Part shown: positions 1 to 15,672 of the stretch, piece by piece | Position numbering within the stretch: the stretch's first letter is position 1 | How the letters are laid out: each line of letters begins with the position of its first letter | DNA from: Panorpa germanica | Taxonomy: Eukaryota; Arthropoda; Insecta; Mecoptera; Panorpidae | Assembly (NCBI GenBank): GCA_963678705.1 | Contig: OY783208.1 | Location: forward strand, 21,168,207 to 21,232,206 | Length of the DNA: 64,000 bases | Reading direction: 5' to 3' | Position numbers and translations under genes: made by a program | The notes under the pieces: model-generated | Told to the model about the DNA's origin: nothing | Database searches by the model: none | The model's input: only the letters and a program-made list of their open reading frames with translations

Positions 1-395
1 TGAGTAGGTCAGTTCCGTGATAATGTTCTGTAGCTTGAAATTTTATTGTTCCTTGAAATAGCTGTAAATAATATTTGATATTTTGATATTTAAATACAAA
101 TACATATGTATGAGCCGTAAGGTTGGTAGCCTGTAAACTTGTCAGAGTTCTGTCAAGAATAATAAGTAAAAGAGATAGCAACATAGCGATTATGAGGTTA
201 CATACATTTGGAATGTTGTACAACGTTGAATCCCTTTAATAATTAAAGAGACAAAATGACTTTTTTAATTGTTAATTTTTCCTAACATATAAGGAGTTAC
301 GAAAACATAATTGGATATTTGAGGTTCTAGTAACCCACTTTATCAATATATAGTACACTTTTATAGAAATTAAGACATAGGACACAAGCCCATTG
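1..395 (-). repeat. X-family repeat copy, window edge
   Basis: AT-rich interspersed sequence that recurs many times in the window. It runs from a segment shared with the arms of the zinc-finger units (stretch starting tgagtaggtcag) to the terminal motif ggacacaagccca near 381-393. The same terminus ends the complete copy at 49521-50104. It has no coding content and is cut by the window edge. Confidence 0.7.
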
Positions 396-1177
396 TAGAA
401 TATTTATTCATGTAAAGTTAAAAATACTTTCTTTTCATGAATGTGGTTATCGAAATACCCCTGTTGGCCATAATTTTTATTAATAGGATAAACTCACCAT
501 TTACGTCTACGCTTTCTTTTATTTTCTTCATTTTTATCAAAATAACTCCTGTAGCAATAACACAAATTCTTCTTCTTCGCACATTTTCTGCTAGCAGTAC
601 TTTAGGCTGCATTTTAAATTAGAGCTTATACAACAACAAATTATTTTCACCTGTATTTTTGACAAACTAAAATTGAACTTTTGTTAAAAATAAATCCAAC
701 TGCTTTTTGACAGATTGTCACATATTGTAGGTTATAATATTAACACCGTACGTTTGTATGCTGGTTATAAACTGGAATACAGTTTAATGTTTTTGTAATG
801 ATTGGTAAATAAATAAGTATAGTTTTTCATAGCATCCGTTTAGTTCTCACTCAGTTTTAAATGAAGAACGTACAGTTGTTATAAAACACACTTATTCCAA
901 TAAAACGCTGACGAGGTAGTGTTTGCATACAACATAAAATACACTTATTGCTGCGTTTACATTTCGTAATTGAATAATCTTACGTAGTGATTGTATTACA
1001 AACCAATTTCTTTTCAGTTTAGCAACTGTATGGAAACAAAGTAAAAAAACCTTATCTATTACGAGTGTTGTTAGATCTGGTGCTTAGTAAGATAGCTCTA
1101 GTTCATCTAGATATAGTTCTAGATTATTGTCAACAGACGTAGCAATAATAAACTGATACGGATTTACATCTTGACAG
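396..1177. other. AT-rich sequence upstream of the first visible FAS exon
   Basis: No exon of the fatty acid synthase could be recognised here. The ORFs of 61-69 codons show no family resemblance. Position 1177 closes a 3' splice acceptor (ttgacag) leading into the ketoreductase exon, so at least the end of this stretch is intron. The synthase, transferase, dehydratase and enoyl-reductase exons must lie before the window. Confidence 0.6.
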
Positions 1178-6038
<4,861 letters not shown>

Positions 6039-6096
6039 GTTGTTGTATTTAAATGTAAGAATTAAAGGGATGATGCAGGTGTTCGTGGTGTTGATT

Positions 6097-6102
6097 AATA
6101 AA
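6097..6102 (+). terminator. Polyadenylation signal of FAS
   Basis: AATAAA hexamer 58 bases after the FAS stop codon, the usual distance for cleavage and polyadenylation. Confidence 0.6.
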
Positions 6103-6876
6103 CGTACTAATATAAGAAAAATCTGCATTTGTTTTTGCTTTAGGTAATTCCTCATAACCCAATTTTAGTTTTATTTACTTTAATTCATAGAATTGGTAAG
6201 ATATCAGCCTAAATGATACCTTAAAAGAAGGTATAGTGAATGCAAAACGCTCAGTATTACCAAGAATAGTGTTTTGGTTGTAATACTTTTCTCATGCTAT
6301 TTCATCGGCGGAAAATGGATTGCAATTTGCAACAGATTCTACTTGCCAACATTTAGCAAGTTGATTCTGTATATTAGAATGATAACAATGTGACATATTA
6401 CCGGTAAGAGCTGCCCTGGCGCTGGTCATGACCCATCCCAAAGAAGTCTTTTGCACCGTATTACAATTATAACCTATTCTTAATCTTCTAACACGTAATA
6501 GATTCCAAAAAACAATCGCGCCAAATAATAGGTCAACACGGTCTGGAACGTTGAACTGAGGTTTCTGATATTCCTATACCGGATACTGTCATGTTAGCAG
6601 GTTATAATGAACTGCTTAATTTGTCGGCTAGGTGTTTTGTAATAAAACTACTTTGGTTTCCTTTATCTAGTTAAGTCCTAGAAATGATAGTGTAATCCCA
6701 GCGCTGTCACTAATGTAACCGGCGCTCGGCTATTGTCAATGAATTACTTGGAAAGATAATTTTAGCACTTAAAACAATCAGATCTCCAACGGGTAGCGGT
6801 TTAAGTCCAAGGGCATTCCACGGGAAATTTAAATCAACCGATCACAAGATATCAGGGAAACACACACTTGTTTAAT

Positions 6877-6880
<4 letters not shown>
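6103..6880. other. Intergenic, nothing recognised
   Basis: Slightly less AT-rich than its surroundings. No ORF with recognisable family features, no repeat shared with the rest of the window and no RNA gene were seen. Confidence 0.5.
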
Positions 6881-6946
<66 letters not shown>

Positions 6947-6950
6947 TATA
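6881..6950. repeat. (TA)n microsatellite
   Basis: About 35 TA units with one interruption near the end. It directly abuts the 5' truncated end of the LINE fragment that follows, and similar tracts border other insertions in the window (23649, 30121). Confidence 0.95.
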
Positions 6951-8124
6951 GGACACCTAAACGCGAAGTCTCTAACATGGGACTCTACCGTAGAAGACAA
7001 GAGAGGCCGAGCGTTGATGGAATGGATGGCCGAGCATGCAATGGTGATTCGCAACAAAGGCAATGATCCAACCTTTGTGAGGAGGCAAAGCAGCTCTCAC
7101 ATAGACGTCACAATAACCTCTGAAAAACTCGCTGACAAGATAATGGGGTGGAAGGTATCGGACGAAGAAAATCTCAGCTTCCATAGGAACTTATACTTTG
7201 AAGTAAAGCTGGGGAACACTGAGAGGAAACAAACGACGGTAATGAAGTGGAGAGTACAGGAGGAAAGACTGCCTGTCTTCGCTGCGATCCTGGAAGAGGA
7301 GTTTGGAAGAGTTCCAATAATAAATGCAAACACCTGCATAGAAATGATTAGGAGAGCGGCAGATCAGACGTTTACAAAAAATGGTCCGGCAGGTAAACGG
7401 AGCCCACTATACTGGTGGAACAACAAAGTGGCGCTTCTCAGAAAGGAATGTCTCACAGCGAGAAGGAAGTTAACTAGAGGAAATAAAAGTAGGGTCTGCA
7501 CAGATGAAGAAAAGGAACACCTACAGGGAAACGAGGAAGGCGCTTAAAAATGAAATCATCGCAGCAAAGCAGGAGTCATGGAAACGAATCTGTGAAGAAG
7601 TTGACCGAGACATCTGGGGCATGGGATACAAAATAGTGTGCAAAAAGTTCAGTACAATGCCACAGATTAAGATTGGGAAAGAAAAGCTAAAAGCAGTCGT
7701 CAGCGAATTATTTCCAACACGCAGGGAGAGACATTGGGCAGAGGATAGTCCCATAATAAGTGCTATTCCGTATTTTTCGAAAGAGGAGCTCGGTACAGCA
7801 GTAGAACGTATGAAAAGTAGAAAGTCTCCAGGACCGGACCAAATCCCACCAGAGCTAATCAAACCGGCGATTACCAAATTTCCGAATGTGTTCCTTAAGG
7901 TGGTAAATGATCAACTGGAAGAGGGGGTTTTCCCCAAAGTATGGAAAACTGCAAAGTTAGTACTCATACAAAAACCCAAAAAACCAGGAGATGTGGAAGA
8001 GAAGTACAGACCGATATGCCTCTTAGACTCGATGGGGAAACTACTCGAACAGCTAATAGCAAAAAGACTGAATGAGGAAGTCGACGACAAACTGTCGTAT
8101 TTTCAGAAACTGTCTCCTAGATAA
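6951..8124 (+). pseudogene. R1-like LINE fragment: endonuclease end and N-terminal reverse transcriptase
   Basis: Truncated at both ends. It opens at the endonuclease motif read as GHLNAKS where the family has GDFNAK, continues through the SSHIDVT region, then enters the reverse transcriptase (RKSPGPDQIPPELIK, then KYRPICLLDSMGKLLE). Two reading frames are needed: 6951-7547 and 7504-8124. A frameshift lies near 7510-7545, where the first frame is lost after TDEEKEH. The coding match stops after DDKLSYFQ, before the YADD motif, so no catalytic core remains. The 3' side drops into AT-rich sequence. The family call (R1/TRAS-type clade, no RNase H seen) is from motif style and is moderately sure. 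Confidence 0.8.
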
Positions 8125-8620
8125 AACTAAAGCTAAAGTTCAAGCCCAGTGTATATTCAAGTATATAGAATAGTTAGTGTATGATTATTTAATGTTTAAC
8201 AATGTAGACTAATGTTATATTAACAATTGATCAAAAATAATGCTGTAAATAAATTAAATTTAATAAAATATTAATAAAATTCTTACATAAAGTTATTGTT
8301 TTTTTTCATTATTAATTTGTTTTCTAATAAAAATCGATTTTATTTTTCAAAATAAATACTCTGTTTAAACTTCCCGCTTAATTTTATTGTAATATCACTG
8401 ACCAATCACAGCAGGGCATAAATTATAATTTATAACTCCGGTCATAAATCATAAACCGACTCCGCTTTTAATTCAGCAGTGAACCGTCGTTGCAATGTCT
8501 GTAGCTCATAAATAGGGCCTTTCCTATGAACGACTGAATAGAAAACGAACACGTTCCAGACAAAAAACTCATGATATGTAATAGAAATTAATTAGAATTT
8601 ACTCCAAAATGTTTACTGGG
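8125..8620. other. AT-rich spacer, no gene seen
   Basis: Lies between the LINE fragment and the first X-family arm. The stretch at 8400-8580 is less AT-rich, but no ORF or known repeat was recognised. Confidence 0.5.
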
Positions 8621-9225
8621 TAGCAGAGATTTATGAGCCGTAATGTTGGTAACCTTACACAAGGATTGTGATGTCACATGTACTTGGAATGTGTACAACA
8701 TTGAATCCCTTTAATAATTAAAGACACAAAATGACTTTTTTAATTGTTAATATCTCTTATACAAAACATATAAGGAGTTATTAAAAAATAATTGAACATT
8801 TGAGGTTCTAGTAACCCACTTTATCAATATATAGTACACTTTTGTAGAAATTAAGACATTGAAAACAAGCCCATTTTTTATAATAAGTAAAATAGTATTG
8901 ATAAAGTTGGTTACTAGAACCTTACAGCTCATAAATCTCTGCTTTATGTATTTATATATCAAAATATCAAATATTATTTACAGCTATTTCAAGGAACAAT
9001 CAAATTTCGATATTATGTCTGCTGTAACAGGGTTAAATAAAATAAAAACTTATTATTCTTTGATTTGACTTGATTATTTGACTACCAACAGCTATAGGAC
9101 ATTACCACAGCACTGACCTACTCAACAAATAACTGCGCTAAACCATTTCTAGCGCTAAAACTACAATTCAGATTTTTAATTGCTATATCTCCGTCAATAT
9201 TTAGATATTTAATAAAATAGACACA

Positions 9226-9241
9226 CCAATACACTTTTATT
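9226..9241. repeat. Target-site duplication of the I-clade LINE, 3' side
   Basis: ccaatacacttttatt occurs here and at 14992-15007, immediately outside the two ends of the LINE. Uninterrupted X copies (for example 26291 onward) show the joined site. Confidence 0.85.
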
Positions 9242-9426
9242 TTTTTTTTTTTTTATTTATTTAGGCTTTGGCTTATTCAGCCTTCTTGCCATTGCTTTTA
9301 TTTGTAAAATTATATAAAAATTTACATATAAATTATAATTGTTCTAATAAATACAAAACAAATTGATTCTTTTAAAAAATTAAACTTAAAATTAAATACA
9401 TACTAAATAAAATATTTTAACTTAAA

Positions 9427-12400
9427 TTACACTTCTATATTATTTTCTATCACAAAGTTTGTTAATATTTCCGCCGTTGCTTCACTTGTCATTAAACAGG
9501 ACATATTGACTGGGAACTGTGTTACATTACATAAATCATTTAAAAGTCTATCAATTTTTGATGTTAAAAGATGACACCCTAGAATTATATGGTCCAAAGA
9601 CCCTTCTTCTCCACATCTACAATTTGGTGTGTCTTTTATATTTATTTTGTATAGATGAGCTGGACATCTAGAATGCCCAGATTTCATTCGACAATTTGTT
9701 GAAATATATCTCCGTGAATGATTTTTATTAAACCATGTGGTTGTTGGAATTTTTTGATTCGCTGCAAAAAAAAATTTTCCAGTACTTTGACTTTTCTCAT
9801 TATATATATTCTGCCATTCTGCCATACAATTTTCTTTAATTATTTTTTTGGAATCATTTATTGACCAATTTATTTCGATTATTTCCCCATCTACACAAGC
9901 TTCTTTGGCCAGTTTGTCAGCCATTTCGTTTCCTTTTATGCCTACATGTCCAGGAATCCAAATAAGTTTAACATTGATATCATTTTTTTTCATTTTTAAA
10001 AGATATTCTTTAATTGAACATATTTTGTTATTATTATTGTTTTTGAATTTATTGTTATTTAAAGATACACAAACACTACGAGAATCTGTGAAGATTAATA
10101 TATTTTTATTGTCAGTTTTTTGTATTATTTCTAGTAATTTCATAATTGCTGTTATTTCTGTATTATAAGAATTTGTGATGTTGTTAAGTTTGTATTTGTA
10201 CTGTTGATCTGTATTATAATTGAAAATGCCAATTCCTCCAGTCCTAGAGTTTTTTTCGAATGAACCATCGGTAAACCATATACTCCAGTTTATATCATCT
10301 TTTGTTATATATTCCATATATTTTTGATAAGTTGTTTCCTTACTGTCATTCTTCTTGAACAAATTTATTTCTGTATGTATTGTTGTCATGCTTATTTCTA
10401 ATGGAAATTTGAAAAAAGGTATAATGTTGTGTACCTCTAAGTTCAAGTTATTATATCTATCAAAACTAGTTAAAAGTGCCGGTTTTTTATGAGTTGTCCA
10501 ATATGGTTTATTATAAAGAACATATAGTTTAGATAATCTTGTATTTAAGGGGCCACATGAGTTATGTCTGTTTTTACAAAAGAAACTGTCTGATATTTGT
10601 TGTATTCTGATATTTACCGGAGGAATATTAGTTTGATAGTTGAGGATTTGGATTGGTGTTGAAACCATTGCACCTAATATTATTCTTAAACATTTGTTTT
10701 GTATAATTTCAATTTTTTTTAATCTTGAGTTATTTGCGGTGCAGATCATAGTACTAGAATAGTCAATATGCGGTCTAACAATAGCTTTATATATTTTTAT
10801 TAAGGTTGTTGGGTGTGCGCCCCATTTGTATCCTGCTATACATCGCATCAAATTTAAGCCTTTTTGACATTTGTTAATAATATGTGCAATTTCTTTCGCC
10901 CAAGTGCTTTTCGTATCAAAGAATATACCCAGAAATTTGGTATTTGAAGTAACAGTTATATTTTTATTTCTGATGGTTATTTTTGGACTGCAGTTTATTC
11001 TATGCCTTGTAAATATAACTATTTTACTTTTTTCTGACGATATATTTAATTTGATTTCCTTTAATAAAATATCTAGTTTTCTTAATTTCGATTGTAATCT
11101 GTTTTGAGCTATATCTTGTGTATGACCCATACTATAAATAACCATGTCATCTGCATACATCAGTACTGTTGTGTTGTTATCTGATAATGTTGTTAACTTT
11201 TCTGTGTATATGTTGAATAATAAGGGAGATAATATTGAGCCTTGTGGAATTCCGTGATTACATAGTATAGGACCAGTTAACTTATTATTGTATCTAACTG
11301 TTATTTCTCTATTTTGGAAGTAGTTTATAATCCAGTTGGATATTTTGGAAGATATACCTATGTTTTCTACTTTTTCTTTTAATATTTTTAGATTAACATT
11401 GTCATAAGCAGCTTCAATGTCAATGAAAGCAGCTATCATATAATGATTTTTACTGTATGTTCTTTGAATATCGATATTCAATATGTTTAAGTTATGCTGT
11501 GTACTTCTTGTTTTTCTAAACGCAAATTGTAACTCAGGTAATCTTTTATGATGTTCGAGATACCACTCCAGTCTGTTTTTGATGATGGATTCCATAGTTT
11601 TGCCCATACATGATAGTAAAGTAATTGGTCTGAATGATTCTTCTTTGTTTGGATCTTTTCCTGTTTTTAATATAGGAACAACGATATGTTTTTTCCAGTC
11701 TAATGGTATATCAGCAGTGTTTAATGACAGATTGTATATTTGTGTAAGATGATTTATTGCATTGTCAGGTAAGTTTTGTATCATTTTGTAATTTATTCTA
11801 TCAAATCCTGTGCTACTGTTTTTATTATGATTTAACGCGAATTTTACTTCATTTTTATTTATGTTATTATCTAGAAAATTATCTTTTACGATGGTGGTGG
11901 TAGTAATATTTAAATTGTTGTTCTGTGGAAATTTTTTTTTAATGAATTCTTCTATTAAACTTTCATTATCACTTATCCTTTTAGTACTATAGCTTTTATT
12001 GTTAATTTTTCTTATATTGTTCCAGACAATGTTGGTTGTTGTGTTTGGGTTTAAATTCTCGCAGAAATTTTGCCATTCTATTTTTTTTCTGGCTCTAAAA
12101 TATCGTCTGGTTTTAGCTTGATGTTTTTTATAATTTAAATAATTCGCCATTGTCATGTTTTTATTAAAAATAGTTAGTGCTAATTTTCTTTGAGCTATCA
12201 TTTTATTGCACTCAGTGTCCCACCAAGACGGTTTTATTTTATTAGGAGTTATATTATACAATCTGGTAGATGGGATATGTATGTCTGCCGAATTATTAAT
12301 AACATCTCTAAATTGGTTGTATTTGTTTTCAACATCTTGGGGATTACTTGTGATTCCATTTGTGCTAAGGTTTGAAATTCTGCTTTCTATTTCAAGGCTA

Positions 12401-13155
12401 TATTTCTCCCAATCTGCTTTTCGGAAATTTCTCCTCGTTAAATATTCAGATGTACGGTAACGGTCTTTATTATAGTCATTCAAACAGAAAAAAATTGGGT
12501 AGTGATCACTACCTAAGCTATCTGCAAGAACTTGCCACGAAGTAATTTGTTGTGTTAAAGTCATTGATACCAATGTGAGATCCAATATACTGTCCCTTGT
12601 ACTGAGATTGCTTACTCTAGTTGGTTTATCATCGTTGATAATATTTAGATTTTCGTTTTCTATGAAATCTAACAATTCGTTACCTTCATACTGACTACCT
12701 GGACAATTTATATCCCAAGCAAGATTAGTCGCGTTAAAATCTCCAGCAAGTATAACAGGAACATCTATTTGTTGTTTTATCTGTGACCAATTAGAATTAG
12801 ATAGTTTATGATTCGGTTTAGCATAGATTGATAAAATACATATTACATCAGTTTCGTTATGTGTTAAAATTATTCCAACTATTTCGACCGAATTAAATGG
12901 GTTATTTAGCATTACTCTTTTATATTTTATAGATTTATGAATCAAGATAGCAACACCCCCGTGGGGATTATAGTTTGTATTCTGTATCCTATCTTCTCTT
13001 TCAATAAAATAACCTTTGATGTTGAAATTGATATTTTTTGTTAAAAACGTTTCTGATAGTATGCATATATGTATGTTATGCTTCTGTAACATATGTTGTA
13101 GTTCCTCTTTAATATATCTGACTCCTCTGCAATTCCATTGAATAAAATTTATCAT
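9427..13155 (-). CDS. LINE ORF2: endonuclease, reverse transcriptase, RNase H
   Basis: 1,242 residues, uninterrupted. Domains in order are an APE-type endonuclease (WNCRGV near 7, GDFNA near 137, SDHYP near 219), a reverse transcriptase (FRPITLLSCMGK, then GIPQGSILSPLLF, catalytic YADD near 667), an RNase H (FTDGS near 960, TDSRS, and the IPGHVGIKGNE box near 1065) and a C-terminal Cys/His cluster CRCGEEGSLDH near 1181. A carboxy-terminal RNase H plus a two-ORF layout points to the I clade rather than Jockey or R1. It nicks target DNA and reverse-transcribes its own RNA in place. It starts at the ATG just below ORF1's 3' end (205-base gap) and was probably translated from the same RNA. Confidence 0.93.
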   Translation of the reverse strand: MINFIQWNCRGVRYIKEELQHMLQKHNIHICILSETFLTKNINFNIKGYFIEREDRIQNTNYNPHGGVAILIHKSIKYKRVMLNNPFNSVEIVGIILTHNETDVICILSIYAKPNHKLSNSNWSQIKQQIDVPVILAGDFNATNLAWDINCPGSQYEGNELLDFIENENLNIINDDKPTRVSNLSTRDSILDLTLVSMTLTQQITSWQVLADSLGSDHYPIFFCLNDYNKDRYRTSEYLTRRNFRKADWEKYSLEIESRISNLSTNGITSNPQDVENKYNQFRDVINNSADIHIPSTRLYNITPNKIKPSWWDTECNKMIAQRKLALTIFNKNMTMANYLNYKKHQAKTRRYFRARKKIEWQNFCENLNPNTTTNIVWNNIRKINNKSYSTKRISDNESLIEEFIKKKFPQNNNLNITTTTIVKDNFLDNNINKNEVKFALNHNKNSSTGFDRINYKMIQNLPDNAINHLTQIYNLSLNTADIPLDWKKHIVVPILKTGKDPNKEESFRPITLLSCMGKTMESIIKNRLEWYLEHHKRLPELQFAFRKTRSTQHNLNILNIDIQRTYSKNHYMIAAFIDIEAAYDNVNLKILKEKVENIGISSKISNWIINYFQNREITVRYNNKLTGPILCNHGIPQGSILSPLLFNIYTEKLTTLSDNNTTVLMYADDMVIYSMGHTQDIAQNRLQSKLRKLDILLKEIKLNISSEKSKIVIFTRHRINCSPKITIRNKNITVTSNTKFLGIFFDTKSTWAKEIAHIINKCQKGLNLMRCIAGYKWGAHPTTLIKIYKAIVRPHIDYSSTMICTANNSRLKKIEIIQNKCLRIILGAMVSTPIQILNYQTNIPPVNIRIQQISDSFFCKNRHNSCGPLNTRLSKLYVLYNKPYWTTHKKPALLTSFDRYNNLNLEVHNIIPFFKFPLEISMTTIHTEINLFKKNDSKETTYQKYMEYITKDDINWSIWFTDGSFEKNSRTGGIGIFNYNTDQQYKYKLNNITNSYNTEITAIMKLLEIIQKTDNKNILIFTDSRSVCVSLNNNKFKNNNNNKICSIKEYLLKMKKNDINVKLIWIPGHVGIKGNEMADKLAKEACVDGEIIEINWSINDSKKIIKENCMAEWQNIYNEKSQSTGKFFFAANQKIPTTTWFNKNHSRRYISTNCRMKSGHSRCPAHLYKINIKDTPNCRCGEEGSLDHIILGCHLLTSKIDRLLNDLCNVTQFPVNMSCLMTSEATAEILTNFVIENNIEV

Positions 13156-13360
13156 TTTAACTGTTTTAATTAATTATTGATTTTTATATCTGTCCTTGGT
13201 CTTGTTGTTAGATTTATTTATATATTTTATTTTATTTTATTTTCTCTCCGTTTATATAATTATTGTTGATTTAATATTTTAGTAAATTTATTAAACGATT
13301 AGGTTTAGTGATGTGAATAGATTTTTAAAAAATAAACTTAATTTATATATCGATGTTTTC

Positions 13361-14788
13361 TTACGAGTTTGACCATTGTACACTAGATATTTGTTTCTTG
13401 TAGCTTCTAAGGGATTGGGATGTAATATTTGGGTCTTTGTTTGTATTTTTAATTTTGTCATCATTATTTTTATTATATATTGATGTATAGCAGGTATCAT
13501 TATCATTGTTTTCCATTGTAATATCAGGTGTCTCTTGGTTGATTTGCTTTCTGTTTTTTCCTTGATTAGTTATCTTAAGGTATGTGTCGCTTTCTTCATT
13601 GTTAGGTTTCTTTTCTTCTCTTCTTCTTTTTGGAATTGGTTCTTTAGTGGATGTCGTAGGTTGTGGTTGACTGTAAGATCTTTGTAACGAGTTACCTGTA
13701 TTTGATTTATTCACTCTGGTATTAGTTCTTCTGGTTAAAGGGTTTGGTTTGTATGTTGGAATTATGTTGATACTATTGTACTTATTAGTGATATTGGGAA
13801 AAGTCTCATTGTAGTTTAGAGCTTCAAAAGAGTTTTGAGTTCTTACTGAGTATAAATAGTCTGTATTTTTTTCTGTTAATTCTAATTTTGCTTCATAAAA
13901 ACTGAGATTGTGTTGGGCCATGAGATCTTTTATCTTGATTTGTCTTTTTTTTTCAGGACATTCATTGTCTGTAGCCTCGTGGTTAAGTTTACAATTTATG
14001 CATGTCGGATTAGGAGATGTGCATGCAGTACGTAAATGATCTTCACTTCCGCAGAATTTACATTTTGCTACTTTTGCTCTACATTTTGTGGCTGCATGTC
14101 CAAATTTAAAACAATTATAACATTGTATCGTCTGTTGTACAAATGGTTCACATGCTCGTCTCACTCTCCACATGTAAACATAAGCAGGAATAGCAAGTCC
14201 TTCAAAGAATAATTTCACTGTTGTACTGGGTTCATATTTAATAGCTCCGTCAACTCTTAGTTTTCGATTTAACCTTTGCACTCTCGTTACTTTAAAAGGT
14301 GGACACTCTATATTATTTAAAATTGTATCTTCCGAATATTCAATATCAACACCTTTTATAATAGCAACTTTTGTGCACCAGTAAAATGGGATAAACGCTT
14401 CATACCCATTGTTTTTCAGCAATGTTGATTTGGTAATTTCGTTAGCTAGTACTGCATTAGCACATTGAACGATTACTCTATTTCTTCCCACTTTTTTAAT
14501 TTCTATTATATTAGATTTATTGCTAATTTTACATATTATTTCTGCTAATTTAAGAGAACTAAAAAATGTATTTCCATCACTATTATTTTTAACTATCATT
14601 ACTTTATACGAGTCATATTTTGTTTCTGTGTTGTATAAATTATTAAATATTTTTTTAACATTGTCGCTATTGTTATTTAAGTTTTCTGTTATATCACTGG
14701 ATGTTTTATCTGTAGGAATTGATTTGTTAGTCACAGAGTTGTTTTTATTGATCGGATTTTTATCGGGAGGTTCAACCTCCATATCCAT
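13361..14788 (-). CDS. LINE ORF1: Gag-like RNA-binding protein
   Basis: 475 residues, uninterrupted. Three zinc knuckles lie in a row near residues 222-275: CYNCFKFGHAATKC, CKFCGSEDHLRTAC and CINCKLNHEATDNEC. The N-terminal 80 residues are Asn/Asp-rich and probably disordered. The stretch before the knuckles resembles the RRM-like region of insect LINE Gags. The tail after residue 350 is basic and polar. It coats the element RNA to form the particle used for retrotransposition. It precedes ORF2 on the same strand. Confidence 0.9.
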   Translation of the reverse strand: MDMEVEPPDKNPINKNNSVTNKSIPTDKTSSDITENLNNNSDNVKKIFNNLYNTETKYDSYKVMIVKNNSDGNTFFSSLKLAEIICKISNKSNIIEIKKVGRNRVIVQCANAVLANEITKSTLLKNNGYEAFIPFYWCTKVAIIKGVDIEYSEDTILNNIECPPFKVTRVQRLNRKLRVDGAIKYEPSTTVKLFFEGLAIPAYVYMWRVRRACEPFVQQTIQCYNCFKFGHAATKCRAKVAKCKFCGSEDHLRTACTSPNPTCINCKLNHEATDNECPEKKRQIKIKDLMAQHNLSFYEAKLELTEKNTDYLYSVRTQNSFEALNYNETFPNITNKYNSINIIPTYKPNPLTRRTNTRVNKSNTGNSLQRSYSQPQPTTSTKEPIPKRRREEKKPNNEESDTYLKITNQGKNRKQINQETPDITMENNDNDTCYTSIYNKNNDDKIKNTNKDPNITSQSLRSYKKQISSVQWSNS

Positions 14789-15068
14789 ATTGTTAATTAA
14801 CCACTGATAATTAAATAGAAGTTACTTCACTTCTAATTAATAACACTTAATAATAATATAAATTATAATTTAAAAAAAAAATAAATCACTAAAAAAAATA
14901 TTATAATTTGCAAAAAAAAAGATCACTATTTATTTTATTGTTTTGTTTATTGTAAATACGTGCGCTCACCAAGAAGACTCGATGTAAACTGCCAATACAC
15001 TTTTATTAACATCAATTTCAATCAACAATTGAAAAATCGACAACTAAAAAATGAGAACACAAGCCTAT

Positions 15069-15312
15069 TGTTTATATGTAAAATTGCCGTACTAACAATT
15101 TACCATTTACCATTACCGGGCCTTAAAAATGTAGTAATTAATACACAATTATAAAAAATAGTAGCAGATGATCTCAGAAGACCTTGAAATAAAACCTTGA
15201 TGTCTTCTTTTATTTAGAATACACGTTTATTAGTTCACAAATGAAAAACAATTAGTTACATACAAATTAATTGAATATAGTTAAATGTTGAATTAATATA
15301 AGGTTTGATTCA
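15069..15312. other. Left flank of the unit LINE insertion, shared by all five units
   Basis: A non-coding stretch found again at 26372, 34390, 50105 and 55061 onward. It ends in aatataaggtttgattcag, the left copy of the LINE target duplication. Confidence 0.6.
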
Positions 15313-15672
15313 GACAGATACTTAGAAAGTAGAGAGGAAAGAATGTGTAGAGTGTGCGGAACGGAGGACGAAACACTGGAGCACATTAAGTTTGATTGTA
15401 AGGAAAAAGTAGGGAGCGAGATAAATATTGGGCAGCTTTTAAAAGGGGGCAAGGAAGGGAACAGATGGATGGCAGAAAGAACTAGAAAAAGGGAGACTGA
15501 AGCTATTTAAATCTTCTAAAAATGTGCAAAACCATGTATTTTCTTTTAGATATTAGGAGAATATGTATTTTAGTTTTTGATAGAAGGAAATAGATATGTA
15601 TTTAAGGAATAAAATGTATTGTACTAAGGCAGAAGAATGTAATGCCGCAAGGTAAACATTAAATAAATAAAT
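15313..15672 (+). mobile_element. 5'-truncated LINE 3' end, unit U1 copy
   Basis: Encodes only the last ~60 residues of a LINE ORF2, with the C-terminal cluster CRVCGTEDETLEHIKFDC, and stops near 15510. The 3' region ends in a taaataaataaat tail. It is bounded by aatataaggtttgatt-type repeats (left ending 15312, right from about 15673), which read as an 18-bp target duplication with one or two changes. The same insertion with the same borders sits in U2-U5, so it predates the duplications. Confidence 0.75.

Larger units (their letters stand above)
9242..14991 (-). mobile_element. Full-length I-clade non-LTR retrotransposon
   Basis: About 5.75 kb with both ORFs open, an A-rich 3' tail (plus-strand T run 9241-9256), a 5' end that begins CAGT on the element strand as I-type elements do, and a 16-bp target duplication. 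It inserted into an X-family arm. Nothing in it is visibly broken, so it is a young and possibly active copy. A 3' region of about 180 bases follows ORF2 and a 5' leader of about 200 bases precedes ORF1. Confidence 0.9.
8621..15068 (+). repeat. X-family arm on the left of unit U1, split by an I-clade LINE
   Basis: The copy starts at tagcagagatttatgagc and ends at an ggacacaagccca-like terminus near 15056-15068 (here agaacacaagcct). It is interrupted by the LINE at 9243-14991. Inside 8621-8946 the element folds back on itself: the start is echoed inverted by ctcataaatctctgc at 8929-8943, and ggttctagtaacc by ggttactagaacc. It faces the opposite-orientation copy at 23276-23648 across the ZNF1 unit. 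Confidence 0.65.

Noticed and set aside
437..622. Possible upstream FAS exon or small membrane protein
   Set aside because: No similarity to the FAS enoyl-reductase or KR lead-in, no usable splice sites in frame, and hydrophobic only by AT bias.
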